From contig DAISWG010000069.1 of NCBI GenBank assembly GCA_036826475.1, forward strand, positions 1 to 16,719: a stretch of DNA of 16,719 nt, written 5' to 3'. Both the position numbers and the translations under genes were made by a program. The notes under the pieces are model-generated. The model was not told where the DNA came from and did no database searches. It was given only the letters and a program-made list of their open reading frames with translations. The DNA is from Miltoncostaea sp036826475 (GTDB lineage Bacteria; Actinomycetota; Thermoleophilia; Miltoncostaeales; Miltoncostaeaceae). Shown here piece after piece: positions 5,908 to 13,510 of this stretch; the first letter of the stretch is position 1; every line of letters starts with the position of its first letter.

Positions 5908-7570
5908 CGGCCACCTCGCCGCGGGCAGCCCGCCGCCGCGCCATCAGCGGGCGGCCGAGGACGAACCCGACGGGGACGAAGAGCAGGAGATAGAACGCGC
6001 CGAGCACCACCCACACCACCTCCGGCGGTGCGATGGCCGTGAGCCGGTCGAAGTAGACGAGACTGAGGATTATCACGAAGCCGGCCGCGAGGACCATCCA
6101 CACGAGGGATGCGACGCCGTAGACCGCGATCGCGCGGGACGTGTCGCCGGCCGCCGGCCGCTGCCCCGCGAGCCGGCGCGCCAGGCGCTCGCGGGCGCGC
6201 TTGCGCAGGCCGGGCTCGCCGAGGTGGTCGACCAGCATGTGGTATCCGTCGCGGTCGAGCATGGGGTTCAGGTTGTAGAACGCGCCGACGTACGCCGCCA
6301 ACGCCACCTGGTAGACGATGTCGCGCAGGTTCCCGGCGTCGAGCGACAGCGCCACGAGCGCGGCGATCCCGCCGACCACCAGATCGCTCGCCGGTCCGGC
6401 GGCGCTGATGGCGATGCGGCGGCGGCGCGGCTCGAACCAGGCCGCCGTGGTGTCCACGAAGGCGAAGGGGATGCCGACGATCACCTTGACCCCCGCGCGG
6501 GGCACCCGCCGGCCGAACGACGCCATCGCCAGCCCGTGCGCCAGCTCGTGGACCGCGACCACCAGGAAGCGGCCGAACAGGAACACGACGCCGCCCAGTC
6601 CGATGCGGTTGGCCACGACGAACGGCGTGCCGCCGCGACCCACGATGAGCGCCGTGAACGCCGCGAGCCCGGCGATCGCGACCAGGGTCAGCGCGACGAG
6701 CCCCGTGCGGGTGAAGAACACCCAGCCGCCGCGGCGGTAGATGCGCTCGAAGAGGGCGCCCGCGCCCGCGAACGTGCGCTCGCGCGGCCGCGTGAGGCGT
6801 GCCATCCGCCCGCCGCCCGCGTGCGCGCCGGTGCCGTCCACGCCCTCCAGCAGCCCGCGCTCGCCCAGCGTCGCCAGCAGCCCCGCCAGGCGCGTGACGC
6901 CGGCCTCGCCGTACCGCCGCTCCGCCTCGGCCATCAGCTCCGGCAGCGACGTCTCGCCGTCGAGCATCTGGACCAGGGCGGCCTCGTCCTCGCCCATCCG
7001 GAGCAGCTCCGGCATGTGGTCGCTGGAGAGCACCCATCGCAGCCGGCCCTCGTCGGCCTCCAGCCGCTTCAGCCGCCAGCCGGGCCGCATGGCGGGGCGG
7101 AAGCCCGCCTGGGTGCCGGGCTGGCGGACCCGGGCGTGGCCGCCGGTGTCCACCACCACGCTGGCGTTGGCGGGCACCACGATCGTGCGACCCGCATCCG
7201 ACGCGTCGCGGTGCTGCTCCAGTCGCAGGTCGACGTCGCCGACGGTGATCGTGGCGCCGTCGCGCAGGGTCGTCGGGCCGGACACGGGGACGCCGTCGAG
7301 CAACGTGCCGTGGCTCGAGCCGGCGTCCTCCAGGGTGGGCCCCCCGGCGCCCGGGCTGACCCGGGCGTGGGTGCGCGAGACGGTGCGGTCCTCGATCCGC
7401 ACCGTGCTCTCCGGGGACCGGCCGATCGTCGTGACGCCCGCCACCGGCACGCGGCCGCCGCCCGGCAGCACGAGGTCGAAGGCGCCGGTGCGCCCGTCCA
7501 CCGGGGCCCCGCACAACGGGCAGACCGCGTCCCTGCGGCCCACCTGGCGGCGGCACGCGCGGCAGAGCAC
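5894..7570 (-). CDS. Zinc ribbon-FHA-PqqD-like-M50 intramembrane metalloprotease fusion
   Basis: 558 residues. A short zinc ribbon leads (Cys 3, 6, 17, 20). An FHA domain follows (about 30-120) with the phosphopeptide motifs GRSPE (50-54), SRTH (65-68) and SSHGT (85-89; His replaces the usual Asn). Residues about 165-245 resemble the small winged-helix/PqqD-like domain of 'peptide zinc metalloprotease' proteins (EDEAALVQMLDGETSLPELM). The membrane part (about 287-540, roughly six helices) is a site-2-protease-type M50 core: HELAH (341-345) supplies two zinc ligands and the Glu, and NLNPMLDRDG (433-442) the third ligand, probably Asp441. FHA domains bind phosphothreonine, so control by a Ser/Thr kinase is plausible. 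GTG start with GGAG upstream, 13 bases after the previous stop. It overlaps the hydrolase gene by 14 bases. The substrate is unknown. Confidence 0.88.
   Translation of the reverse strand: MLCRACRRQVGRRDAVCPLCGAPVDGRTGAFDLVLPGGGRVPVAGVTTIGRSPESTVRIEDRTVSRTHARVSPGAGGPTLEDAGSSHGTLLDGVPVSGPTTLRDGATITVGDVDLRLEQHRDASDAGRTIVVPANASVVVDTGGHARVRQPGTQAGFRPAMRPGWRLKRLEADEGRLRWVLSSDHMPELLRMGEDEAALVQMLDGETSLPELMAEAERRYGEAGVTRLAGLLATLGERGLLEGVDGTGAHAGGGRMARLTRPRERTFAGAGALFERIYRRGGWVFFTRTGLVALTLVAIAGLAAFTALIVGRGGTPFVVANRIGLGGVVFLFGRFLVVAVHELAHGLAMASFGRRVPRAGVKVIVGIPFAFVDTTAAWFEPRRRRIAISAAGPASDLVVGGIAALVALSLDAGNLRDIVYQVALAAYVGAFYNLNPMLDRDGYHMLVDHLGEPGLRKRARERLARRLAGQRPAAGDTSRAIAVYGVASLVWMVLAAGFVIILSLVYFDRLTAIAPPEVVWVVLGAFYLLLFVPVGFVLGRPLMARRRAARGEVADAAR
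5911..5917 (-). promoter_or_regulatory. Shine-Dalgarno of the giant hydrolase gene
   Basis: GAGGTGG on the minus strand just before the ATG at 5907, inside the 3' end of the M50 gene. It supports this ATG, and hence the unusual helical N-terminus, as the true start. Confidence 0.6.
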
Positions 7571-7583
7571 CGGCCGCTCCGCG

Positions 7584-10526
7584 CTAGCCGGCGGCGGGCG
7601 GGGCCCAGACCGGGTTGCCCGAGGCGGCGTCCAATCGGCTGATCAGCGTCTGGTCGTTGGGCGTCGCGGGCGAGACCCGGACGATGCGCCCGCGCTCGTC
7701 GCACGTCGAGTTGCGCTGGGTGATGGCGAGCTCGCCGCCGTCCGGCCGCCACGCCAGCTCGCACGCGGCGACGAACGGCTGCTGCTGGGCCTGGGTGCCG
7801 ATGACCCCGTTCGCCACGTCCACCAGCCACAGCGTGAAGGTGTTGCTGGTCCAGTTGGCCGAGAAGGCGACCTTCGTGCCGTCGGGCGAGAACGCGGACG
7901 ACAGCACCTGGTCGGTCTTGCGGTCCTTGTGCATCCCGTCCGTGACGAGCCCCTGGTCGACCCAGTCCGTGGGGCTCGCCGACGACGGGACGGTCGAGGT
8001 CAGCAGCTGGAGCTCGGTCTGGGTGTCCTGGCTCGCGGTCAGCAGGATCGAGCGGCCGTCGGGGGACCACGCCGGCCGGCTGACGTTGCGGTCGCGGTCG
8101 GCGACGCAGCGCGGCTTCGCCTGGGTGGCGTCGATCGCGACGAAGCAGAGGTCGTAGTCGTCGGTGCGCCCGCCGCGGTTGGAGACGAAGGCGACCACCT
8201 TGCCGTCGGGCGAGATCGCGGGCCGGCGGTCGTCGAAGCCCTCGTCGGTGAGCGGGCGCGCGGACCGCGGGTCGGCCGGGTCGAGCACCCAGATCTGGCC
8301 GTTGGGGGCGACGCCGGGCGTCGAGCCCTCCTTGCCGCGGCGGTAGGCGATCAGCGGCGTCGCGAACGACGCGCTGGCCTGCTCCTCGATCTCGTCGCTG
8401 GCCGCGAGCGGCTGCACCGGCTCGCCGGTGGCGCCCCCGACGCGGACGATGTCGCCGTCCTGGTCGTGGATGACCGCCGGGTAGCCGCGGGAGATCGTGA
8501 TCGTGACGGTCGCGCCGGGGGCGACCTCCGTCCCGCCGGCGGGGTCCTGGGACACCACGGTCCCCGCGGGGGCGTCGGGGCTGACCGCGCTGAGCACGCC
8601 GGGCACCAGGCCGAGGCCGGCCAGGGCGTCGGCGGCCTCGGCCTGCGACCGGCCGGTGAGCGCCGGCACGCTGACGCCGCCGCCGGGGGTGGGCGGGCTC
8701 GCCTGCGGCGCGGGCGTCCCGGTGGGCGCGGGGATCGCGACGGGCGCGCCGGGGGGCGCCGGCGTCCCCGGCGCGGTGGGCGTCGGGGCGGGCGTCGCGG
8801 GGGTGGTGGCGGGCGGCGGGGTGCCGCCGGGGACGGGCGGCGGGGTGACGGGTGCGGTCGGCGTCGCCGGCGCCGTGGGCGTGGTCGACGCGACCGCCGT
8901 CTCGGCGAAGACCACGTCGATCGCCGCCCCTGTCGCCTCCAGGCTGTCGGGCACCGGGATCTGGTTCGCGATCTTCGCGGCCGGGTCCGCCGCGTCGTTC
9001 AGGGGGCGGCCCAGCGTGAAGCCCGCCGCGGTGAGGGCCGCCTTGGCCTGGTCGGCGGTCTGGCCGGTGAGGTCGGGGACCGCCTTCTTCTCGGCTCCGG
9101 TCGCGACCTTGACCGACACGGCGGTGCCCTCCGCCGCCACGTCGCCCGCCGCGGGGGTCTGCTCGATGATGGTGCCGGGCGTCGCGCCGGGCGTCTCCTC
9201 CTCGAACGTCTCGCCGAGCGTGAACCCCTCCGACTCGAGCAGGCCCTTCGCGGCGAAGACGTCCGCGGACTTGGAGAGGTCCGGAACGGCCGCCTCGGAC
9301 GTCCGGGTGGAGAGGAACCACACCACCGCCAGCACGATCAGCGGGATCACGATGAGCAGCCACCACGGGAGCCACGGCTTCTGGCGGAGCGTCCCGTTCA
9401 CCGTGGGGCCCGGGACGTCCGCGCCCGCCGGCCGCGCCGTGACCTGGAAGGGGTGCAGTACCGAGCGGCCGATCCAGATCTGCTTCGGCGGGCTCACCCC
9501 GACCGTGGCCTCGATCGTCTCGCCCGGGGCGATCCGCACCGGACCGCGGATGGCGCGCCCCGTCTTCTTGTGCCGCTTCACCCACCGCACGACCTTGCCC
9601 TCGGCGCCGGCGGTCGCCCGGTCCAGGGCCTGCTTGGCCATCTGCTCCGGGTCGACGCGGCCCACGCCGGCGCCCTCCGCGCGCCGGTATGCCCGCTCCG
9701 CCACGTCCACGGCATCCCGCTTGCGCTTCTGGGGCGGCACCCATGGCTCCCGGAACGCGAACTCCATGCTGCCCTCGGGGTCCACCCCGGCCAGGTCCAC
9801 ATCGACGGGGGCGTTCGCGCGGTTGGTGAGGGTGATGTCGAACGTCGCCTCGATCCGCGCGGATCGCCGCTCCGGCGCGATCGCGGCGTCCAGCTCGCTG
9901 TAGGGGGCGATCTCGAGGGTCGCCGGCCCGGAGTGCACCTCGGTCCCGTGCGCGCGCGAGCGCGCCACGACGGAGATCTCCCACTCGCGGGCCTCGGCCT
10001 CGGCGGCGCGCGGCGGCGCGAGCCGCACCTCCACCTCCTGCTCGTAGGAGCCGCCCGCCGCGCCGAACGGCACCAGGTAGACCGTGGCGGGGGAGACCTG
10101 CGACCAGCCCTCGGGCAGGCCGGCGACCTCCATGTCGTAGTTGTCGACGATCCCGCTCTGGTTGCGCACGAGGGCGTGGAAGACGACCGAGCCGCCCGGC
10201 TGCACGGCCACCGCCACCCGCTCGCCGGCGTAGCCCTCCTCGTCTGGCGCGCGCAGCGCGATGAGGACCGCGTCGGGCTGGGCGGGTGCGGGAGGCGGCG
10301 GGGCCGCGGGCGGCGGGGGCGCGGACGGCGGCGGTGGAGCGCCGCCGGCGGGAGGCGGCGGGGCCGCGGCGGCGGGCGGCGGCGGGGCGGCGGCCGGCGG
10401 CGCGGCGGGGGACGGCACGGCCTCCTGGTGGCCCGTCGGGTCCCAGCGCAGGTACTCGCCGCAGTTGGGGCAGAAGTCGGGATCGTTCTCCGCGACCTGC
10501 CCGCAGGCGCGGCAGACGCTGCTCAC
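7584..10526 (-). CDS. Zinc ribbon / Ig-like / TM / PASTA / TolB-propeller membrane protein, candidate eCIS membrane anchor
   Basis: 980 residues, single-pass. A zinc ribbon comes first (Cys 5, 8, 19, 22), then a Pro/Ala linker (38-84) and an Ig/NEW3-like β region (about 85-380; PGGSVVFHALVRNQSG, DITLTNRANAPVDVDL). One strong TM helix (about 387-405) follows Arg/Lys residues, predicting a cytoplasmic N-terminus. Outside are PASTA-like domains (about 412-475, 481-541, 616-680; VPDL, VPDLTGQTADQAKAAL and VPALTGRSQAEAADAL), a Thr/Pro linker (545-612) and a PD40/TolB-like propeller (about 682-980; ISPDGKVVAF, WSPDGRSILL, FSPDGTKVAF, WRPDGGELAI). PASTA domains commonly bind peptidoglycan fragments. 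Being coupled to the baseplate gene, it may dock the particle to the membrane, as CisA does in Streptomyces; homology to CisA is untested. GTG start, GGAGGA upstream, TAG stop. Architecture is well supported; role is inferred. Confidence 0.85.
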   Translation of the reverse strand: MSSVCRACGQVAENDPDFCPNCGEYLRWDPTGHQEAVPSPAAPPAAAPPPPAAAAPPPPAGGAPPPPSAPPPPAAPPPPAPAQPDAVLIALRAPDEEGYAGERVAVAVQPGGSVVFHALVRNQSGIVDNYDMEVAGLPEGWSQVSPATVYLVPFGAAGGSYEQEVEVRLAPPRAAEAEAREWEISVVARSRAHGTEVHSGPATLEIAPYSELDAAIAPERRSARIEATFDITLTNRANAPVDVDLAGVDPEGSMEFAFREPWVPPQKRKRDAVDVAERAYRRAEGAGVGRVDPEQMAKQALDRATAGAEGKVVRWVKRHKKTGRAIRGPVRIAPGETIEATVGVSPPKQIWIGRSVLHPFQVTARPAGADVPGPTVNGTLRQKPWLPWWLLIVIPLIVLAVVWFLSTRTSEAAVPDLSKSADVFAAKGLLESEGFTLGETFEEETPGATPGTIIEQTPAAGDVAAEGTAVSVKVATGAEKKAVPDLTGQTADQAKAALTAAGFTLGRPLNDAADPAAKIANQIPVPDSLEATGAAIDVVFAETAVASTTPTAPATPTAPVTPPPVPGGTPPPATTPATPAPTPTAPGTPAPPGAPVAIPAPTGTPAPQASPPTPGGGVSVPALTGRSQAEAADALAGLGLVPGVLSAVSPDAPAGTVVSQDPAGGTEVAPGATVTITISRGYPAVIHDQDGDIVRVGGATGEPVQPLAASDEIEEQASASFATPLIAYRRGKEGSTPGVAPNGQIWVLDPADPRSARPLTDEGFDDRRPAISPDGKVVAFVSNRGGRTDDYDLCFVAIDATQAKPRCVADRDRNVSRPAWSPDGRSILLTASQDTQTELQLLTSTVPSSASPTDWVDQGLVTDGMHKDRKTDQVLSSAFSPDGTKVAFSANWTSNTFTLWLVDVANGVIGTQAQQQPFVAACELAWRPDGGELAITQRNSTCDERGRIVRVSPATPNDQTLISRLDAASGNPVWAPPAAG

Positions 10527-11092
10527 CGGTCCTCCGGCCCGCGCCGCGCGGATCGGATCCGCAACCGGTACTGGACGTGCACCGGCTTCATGATCTCGAT
10601 CATACGGGCGAGCCCCGCGGGCTCCTCCAGGGGGACGTCGCAGTAGACGACGAAACGCGGCGGCGGTGCGGGCGGCAGCTCCTCGACGCTCGTGGCGTGC
10701 ACCACGCCGCCGTCCTCCTCGACCCGCAGCGGAAGGTCCGGGAAGGCGATCTGGAGCGCCTCCTCCAGGCCCTGCCGCGTCCCCCGCCGCCGGGCCAGGT
10801 CGGCCTGCTTGCGGACCAGCTCGCGCTGGCGGTCCTCGGGCCACGACTCGTCCAGCTCCACGCCCAGCCACGCCGCGATCAGGCCGAGGGTGCGCCGGTC
10901 GGTCAGGTCGGTGTCGAAGCGGGCGGGGAGGTTGTCGAGCGTCCCGACCACCGGGTCGAGGAGCGTCTCGAGCGCGCCGACGAAGCGCATCCCGAAATCG
11001 CCCTCCTGGTAGATCGCCGGGAGCCCCCGGCGCAGGTAGCGGCGCGCGGAGGCCGCCGGGGGGGCGACCAGGCCGTCCGGCGCCCCGCTCAC
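10523..11092 (-). CDS. Phage tail protein I-like baseplate protein
   Basis: A 189-residue protein of the P2 gpI-like 'phage tail protein' type that accompanies J-type wedge proteins. Conserved features: LRRGLPAIYQEGDF at the start of the core, FVGALETLLDPVVGTLDNLP, then LIAAWLGVELDESWPEDRQRELV and RRRGTRQGLEEALQIAF, followed by a C-terminal β-strand region ending in KPVHVQYRLRI. The role in wedge assembly at the distal baseplate is family knowledge. The GTG start overlaps the TGA of the J gene (GTGA) and the stop overlaps the GTG of the next gene in the same way, so three genes are translationally chained. The frame is also open upstream into the J gene, but that stretch is low-complexity shadow sequence. 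Confidence 0.9.
   Translation of the reverse strand: MSGAPDGLVAPPAASARRYLRRGLPAIYQEGDFGMRFVGALETLLDPVVGTLDNLPARFDTDLTDRRTLGLIAAWLGVELDESWPEDRQRELVRKQADLARRRGTRQGLEEALQIAFPDLPLRVEEDGGVVHATSVEELPPAPPPRFVVYCDVPLEEPAGLARMIEIMKPVHVQYRLRIRSARRGPEDR
10530..10535 (-). promoter_or_regulatory. Shine-Dalgarno of the PASTA/propeller membrane protein
   Basis: GGAGGA on the minus strand just before the GTG at 10526. It decides this start over longer open-frame alternatives, and the resulting protein begins neatly with a zinc ribbon. Confidence 0.65.
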
Positions 11093-13098
11093 AGCTCCGG
11101 GTGCTCCGCGCGGACGAGGTGGCGTCCGGAGGCGATCAGCTCGTCCGCCTCCAGCGCGATGTGGCTCCCCGCCTGCTTGGGCTGCTGCTCGCCGCTCTTC
11201 AGGTCCGTCTCGTACACGCGCAGGATCTTGACGAAGTCGACGCCCTCCACCTTGTGGATCACGCCGTAGAGCTCGCCCTGGTTGAGCGCCCGGCCGAACT
11301 CCCAGCCCGCGCCGCTGCCGTCCATGGCGCCGCCGACGAGGGGGTTGAGGTACGTGTAGAGCGCGTGGTTCACGTCCTCCTCCACCCGCCGCGGGTCGGC
11401 CCGCAGCGAGGCCTGGAGGTTGACGACGATGCTCACGCCCCGGTAGCGGGCGGGCAGCAGCTCGACGCGGGTGCCGATGAGGCGGCGCTCGTCGAGGTAG
11501 GCCGAGACCTGGCCGAAGAGCTCCTCGTCGGGCGTCAGCTCGTCGATGGTCAGCAGGCGGTCGGCGGGCTCGATCCGGGGGACGAGGTGCAGCCGCGCGA
11601 CGCCGACGGTGTCGGGCGGCTCGACGCAGATGGCCCGGGCCACCCGCGGCGACGCCTCGCCGCAGAGGAACTCGAAGTCCTCGCCGGTCACGGCGCGGTA
11701 CCGGGTGCGGATCTCCATCGCCGCGCGCTGCCGGGCGGCCTCCAGGCTCTCGGGGTCGACGCCACCGGCGGCGGCGTCCGGGTTCACCACCGACGAGACG
11801 GTGGGGATCGCGCTCTTCAGCACCGTGAGGGCCCCGGCCGCGACGTTGCCCCGGCGTCCGCCGCCATGGCGGTAGCCGGCCATCCGCAGCCGGGCGCCCT
11901 TCGCCGGCACCATCCCGTACTGCCGCCAGGCGCCGTCGCCGGTGCGGATCGCGGGGCCGAAGGCGACCTCCCCGCTGGCCAGGTCGAGGGCGTAGTGGGG
12001 GTCGGAGGGGCCGCTCTCCGCGAACGACTCCCGCAGCTCCCACCGGCGCCACTGGGTCGACTCCGGGTCGAGGACCTCCAGGCCCTCCTCGCCGTCGAGC
12101 GCGAGCACGGGGGCGTTGCGCAGCCGGAACGTCTGCCCCGGCGTGCCGTCGCTCTCGCCGATCTGCTCCTCGTCCACCCGGACGCTGTGGGCCGCGGGCA
12201 CCAGGGCCCCGAGGGGGGACGCGGTGATGGAGTAGATCTCGGGCGGGTGGGAGAACGTGGCGGCGGGGGCGCCCGCCCGGGTGGTGTCGTCCAGGCGGCA
12301 GCGGAGCCAGAAGGCCCGCGTGCCCGCGACCGTCGCCGCGTCGTGCGACGCCGGCACCTGGAGCTCGACGACGCCGCTGCCGTAGTTGAACCCGCCCGTG
12401 GTGTCCTCGAGGACGGGTGCCAGCGCGTAGCCGCCGGGCGCCTCGCCGGACGAGACCTCCCACTTCAGGGGCGGGTCCTCCGGGTCGACGCCGGCGCCGC
12501 GGGCCTGCGAGCAGTCGACGTCCACCCGGATGACGAGCCGCTCGAGCGTCGACTCGAATCCGAGGTACAGCGCGTCGCCCACCGCGGGGGGCATCCCGAA
12601 CGGCAGCTGGTCGGGGCCCTTCGGCCGCGCCACGCCCGCCGCGACGCCCACGTCCTTCGTGGCGGCGCCGCGCTGGACGATGTAGCTCGCCGGCCGGATC
12701 GCGGGGATCGTGACGTCGTCGAGGGTCTGGAAGACGACCGGCTCCTCGCCCGGCGACCGGGGGGTGGAGACCTCGGTCGTGGAGGCGGGGATGAAGACGG
12801 GCCCCGTGGGCGGCGCGGCCAGGCGGAAGCGCAGCTCCGCGCGGGCCGCGGTGGCCGGCTCGAGGGCGATCCCCAGCAGGTCCATCAGCGCGACGTGCAG
12901 CTTGTCGGGGATCCGGTTGAGCCGGTAGATGACCATCTCGGTCATCCACGCGAACAGCTCGATCAGCGTGACGCCGGGGTCGGACACGTTGTGCTCGGTC
13001 CACTCCGGGCAGCTCTGGGCGATCCGGAGGCGGGCCTCGTTGACGAGGTCCTGGAAGTCCCGGTCGTCGAGCGGGACGGACGGCAGGCGGGTGCTCAC
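11089..13098 (-). CDS. Baseplate J-like protein (putative baseplate assembly protein, gp6/Afp11-like)
   Basis: A 669-residue baseplate wedge protein. The N-terminus (about 1-70: DDRDFQDLVNEARLRIAQSCPEWTEHNVSDPGVTLIELFAWMTEMVIYRLN in shortened form DDRDF...PEW...DPGVTLIELFAW...YRLN) is the hallmark of the 'putative baseplate assembly protein' family found in eCIS clusters. A long β-rich insertion follows (about 80-400). The Baseplate_J core is at about 430-600, with SVVNPDAAAGG, an Arg-rich helix and LYTYLNPLVGG. The family dimerises to build the wedge ring that transmits firing to the sheath. The GTG start has GGAGG about 6 bases upstream, inside the end of the gp25 gene. The stop overlaps the next gene by four bases (GTGA). 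Many eCIS carry a second J-type protein; only one is seen here. Confidence 0.92.
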   Translation of the reverse strand: MSTRLPSVPLDDRDFQDLVNEARLRIAQSCPEWTEHNVSDPGVTLIELFAWMTEMVIYRLNRIPDKLHVALMDLLGIALEPATAARAELRFRLAAPPTGPVFIPASTTEVSTPRSPGEEPVVFQTLDDVTIPAIRPASYIVQRGAATKDVGVAAGVARPKGPDQLPFGMPPAVGDALYLGFESTLERLVIRVDVDCSQARGAGVDPEDPPLKWEVSSGEAPGGYALAPVLEDTTGGFNYGSGVVELQVPASHDAATVAGTRAFWLRCRLDDTTRAGAPAATFSHPPEIYSITASPLGALVPAAHSVRVDEEQIGESDGTPGQTFRLRNAPVLALDGEEGLEVLDPESTQWRRWELRESFAESGPSDPHYALDLASGEVAFGPAIRTGDGAWRQYGMVPAKGARLRMAGYRHGGGRRGNVAAGALTVLKSAIPTVSSVVNPDAAAGGVDPESLEAARQRAAMEIRTRYRAVTGEDFEFLCGEASPRVARAICVEPPDTVGVARLHLVPRIEPADRLLTIDELTPDEELFGQVSAYLDERRLIGTRVELLPARYRGVSIVVNLQASLRADPRRVEEDVNHALYTYLNPLVGGAMDGSGAGWEFGRALNQGELYGVIHKVEGVDFVKILRVYETDLKSGEQQPKQAGSHIALEADELIASGRHLVRAEHPEL

Positions 13099-13099
13099 G

Positions 13100-13510
13100 T
13101 CACTCCTCCGCCGGGATGACGTAGAAGGGATAGACCAGGTTGCGCACGTCGTTCGTGGCGCGCAGCTTGTATTCGATGTCGATCACCACCACCTCGTCCA
13201 GCACGCCGCCCTGCGTCGTCCGCTCGACGGACATCTCGACGGTGAGGACCTCGATGCGCGGCTCCCAGCGGTCGAGTGCGATGCGGACCTCCTGCTCGAT
13301 GCGCCCGACCAGGTATGCGTCGACCGACTCGAACACGTGGTCGTGGATGCCGCAGCCGAACTCGGGGCGCATGGGGCGCTCGCCGGGCGCGGTCCCCAGG
13401 ATCACCTGGATCGCCTCGCGGACGTCCTCGTCCTCGTGGGCCAGGGCGAGCCCCCCGCGCGCGTCGACCCGCAGCGGGAACGCGAGTCCGGATCCGAGGA
13501 GCGCGCCCAT
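13100..13510 (-). CDS. gp25-like baseplate wedge protein (Afp9-like)
   Basis: A 136-residue member of the T4 gp25 / phage P2 gpW family. The family core EDEDVREAIQVILGTAPGER, followed by MRPEFGCGIHDHVFE, is clear and contains the conserved E-I-L-T-x-x-G-E-R pattern. The C-terminal part (VVVIDIEYKLRATNDVRNLVYPFYV) forms the usual closing strands. gp25 joins wedge to hub and primes sheath assembly. The ATG at 13510 shares its A with the spike gene's TGA, and no independent Shine-Dalgarno is visible, so translation probably depends on reinitiation. The frame stays open upstream as far as 14746, but that part has low-complexity Arg/Gly/Ala composition and overlaps the spike gene, so it is not coding. 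The baseplate J gene begins one base after the stop. Confidence 0.93.
   Translation of the reverse strand: MGALLGSGLAFPLRVDARGGLALAHEDEDVREAIQVILGTAPGERPMRPEFGCGIHDHVFESVDAYLVGRIEQEVRIALDRWEPRIEVLTVEMSVERTTQGGVLDEVVVIDIEYKLRATNDVRNLVYPFYVIPAEE

Noticed and set aside
10265..10400. G-rich run on the plus strand, possible G-quadruplex
   Set aside because: It is explained by the proline codons of the linker at residues about 38-84 of the membrane protein; nothing indicates a separate function.
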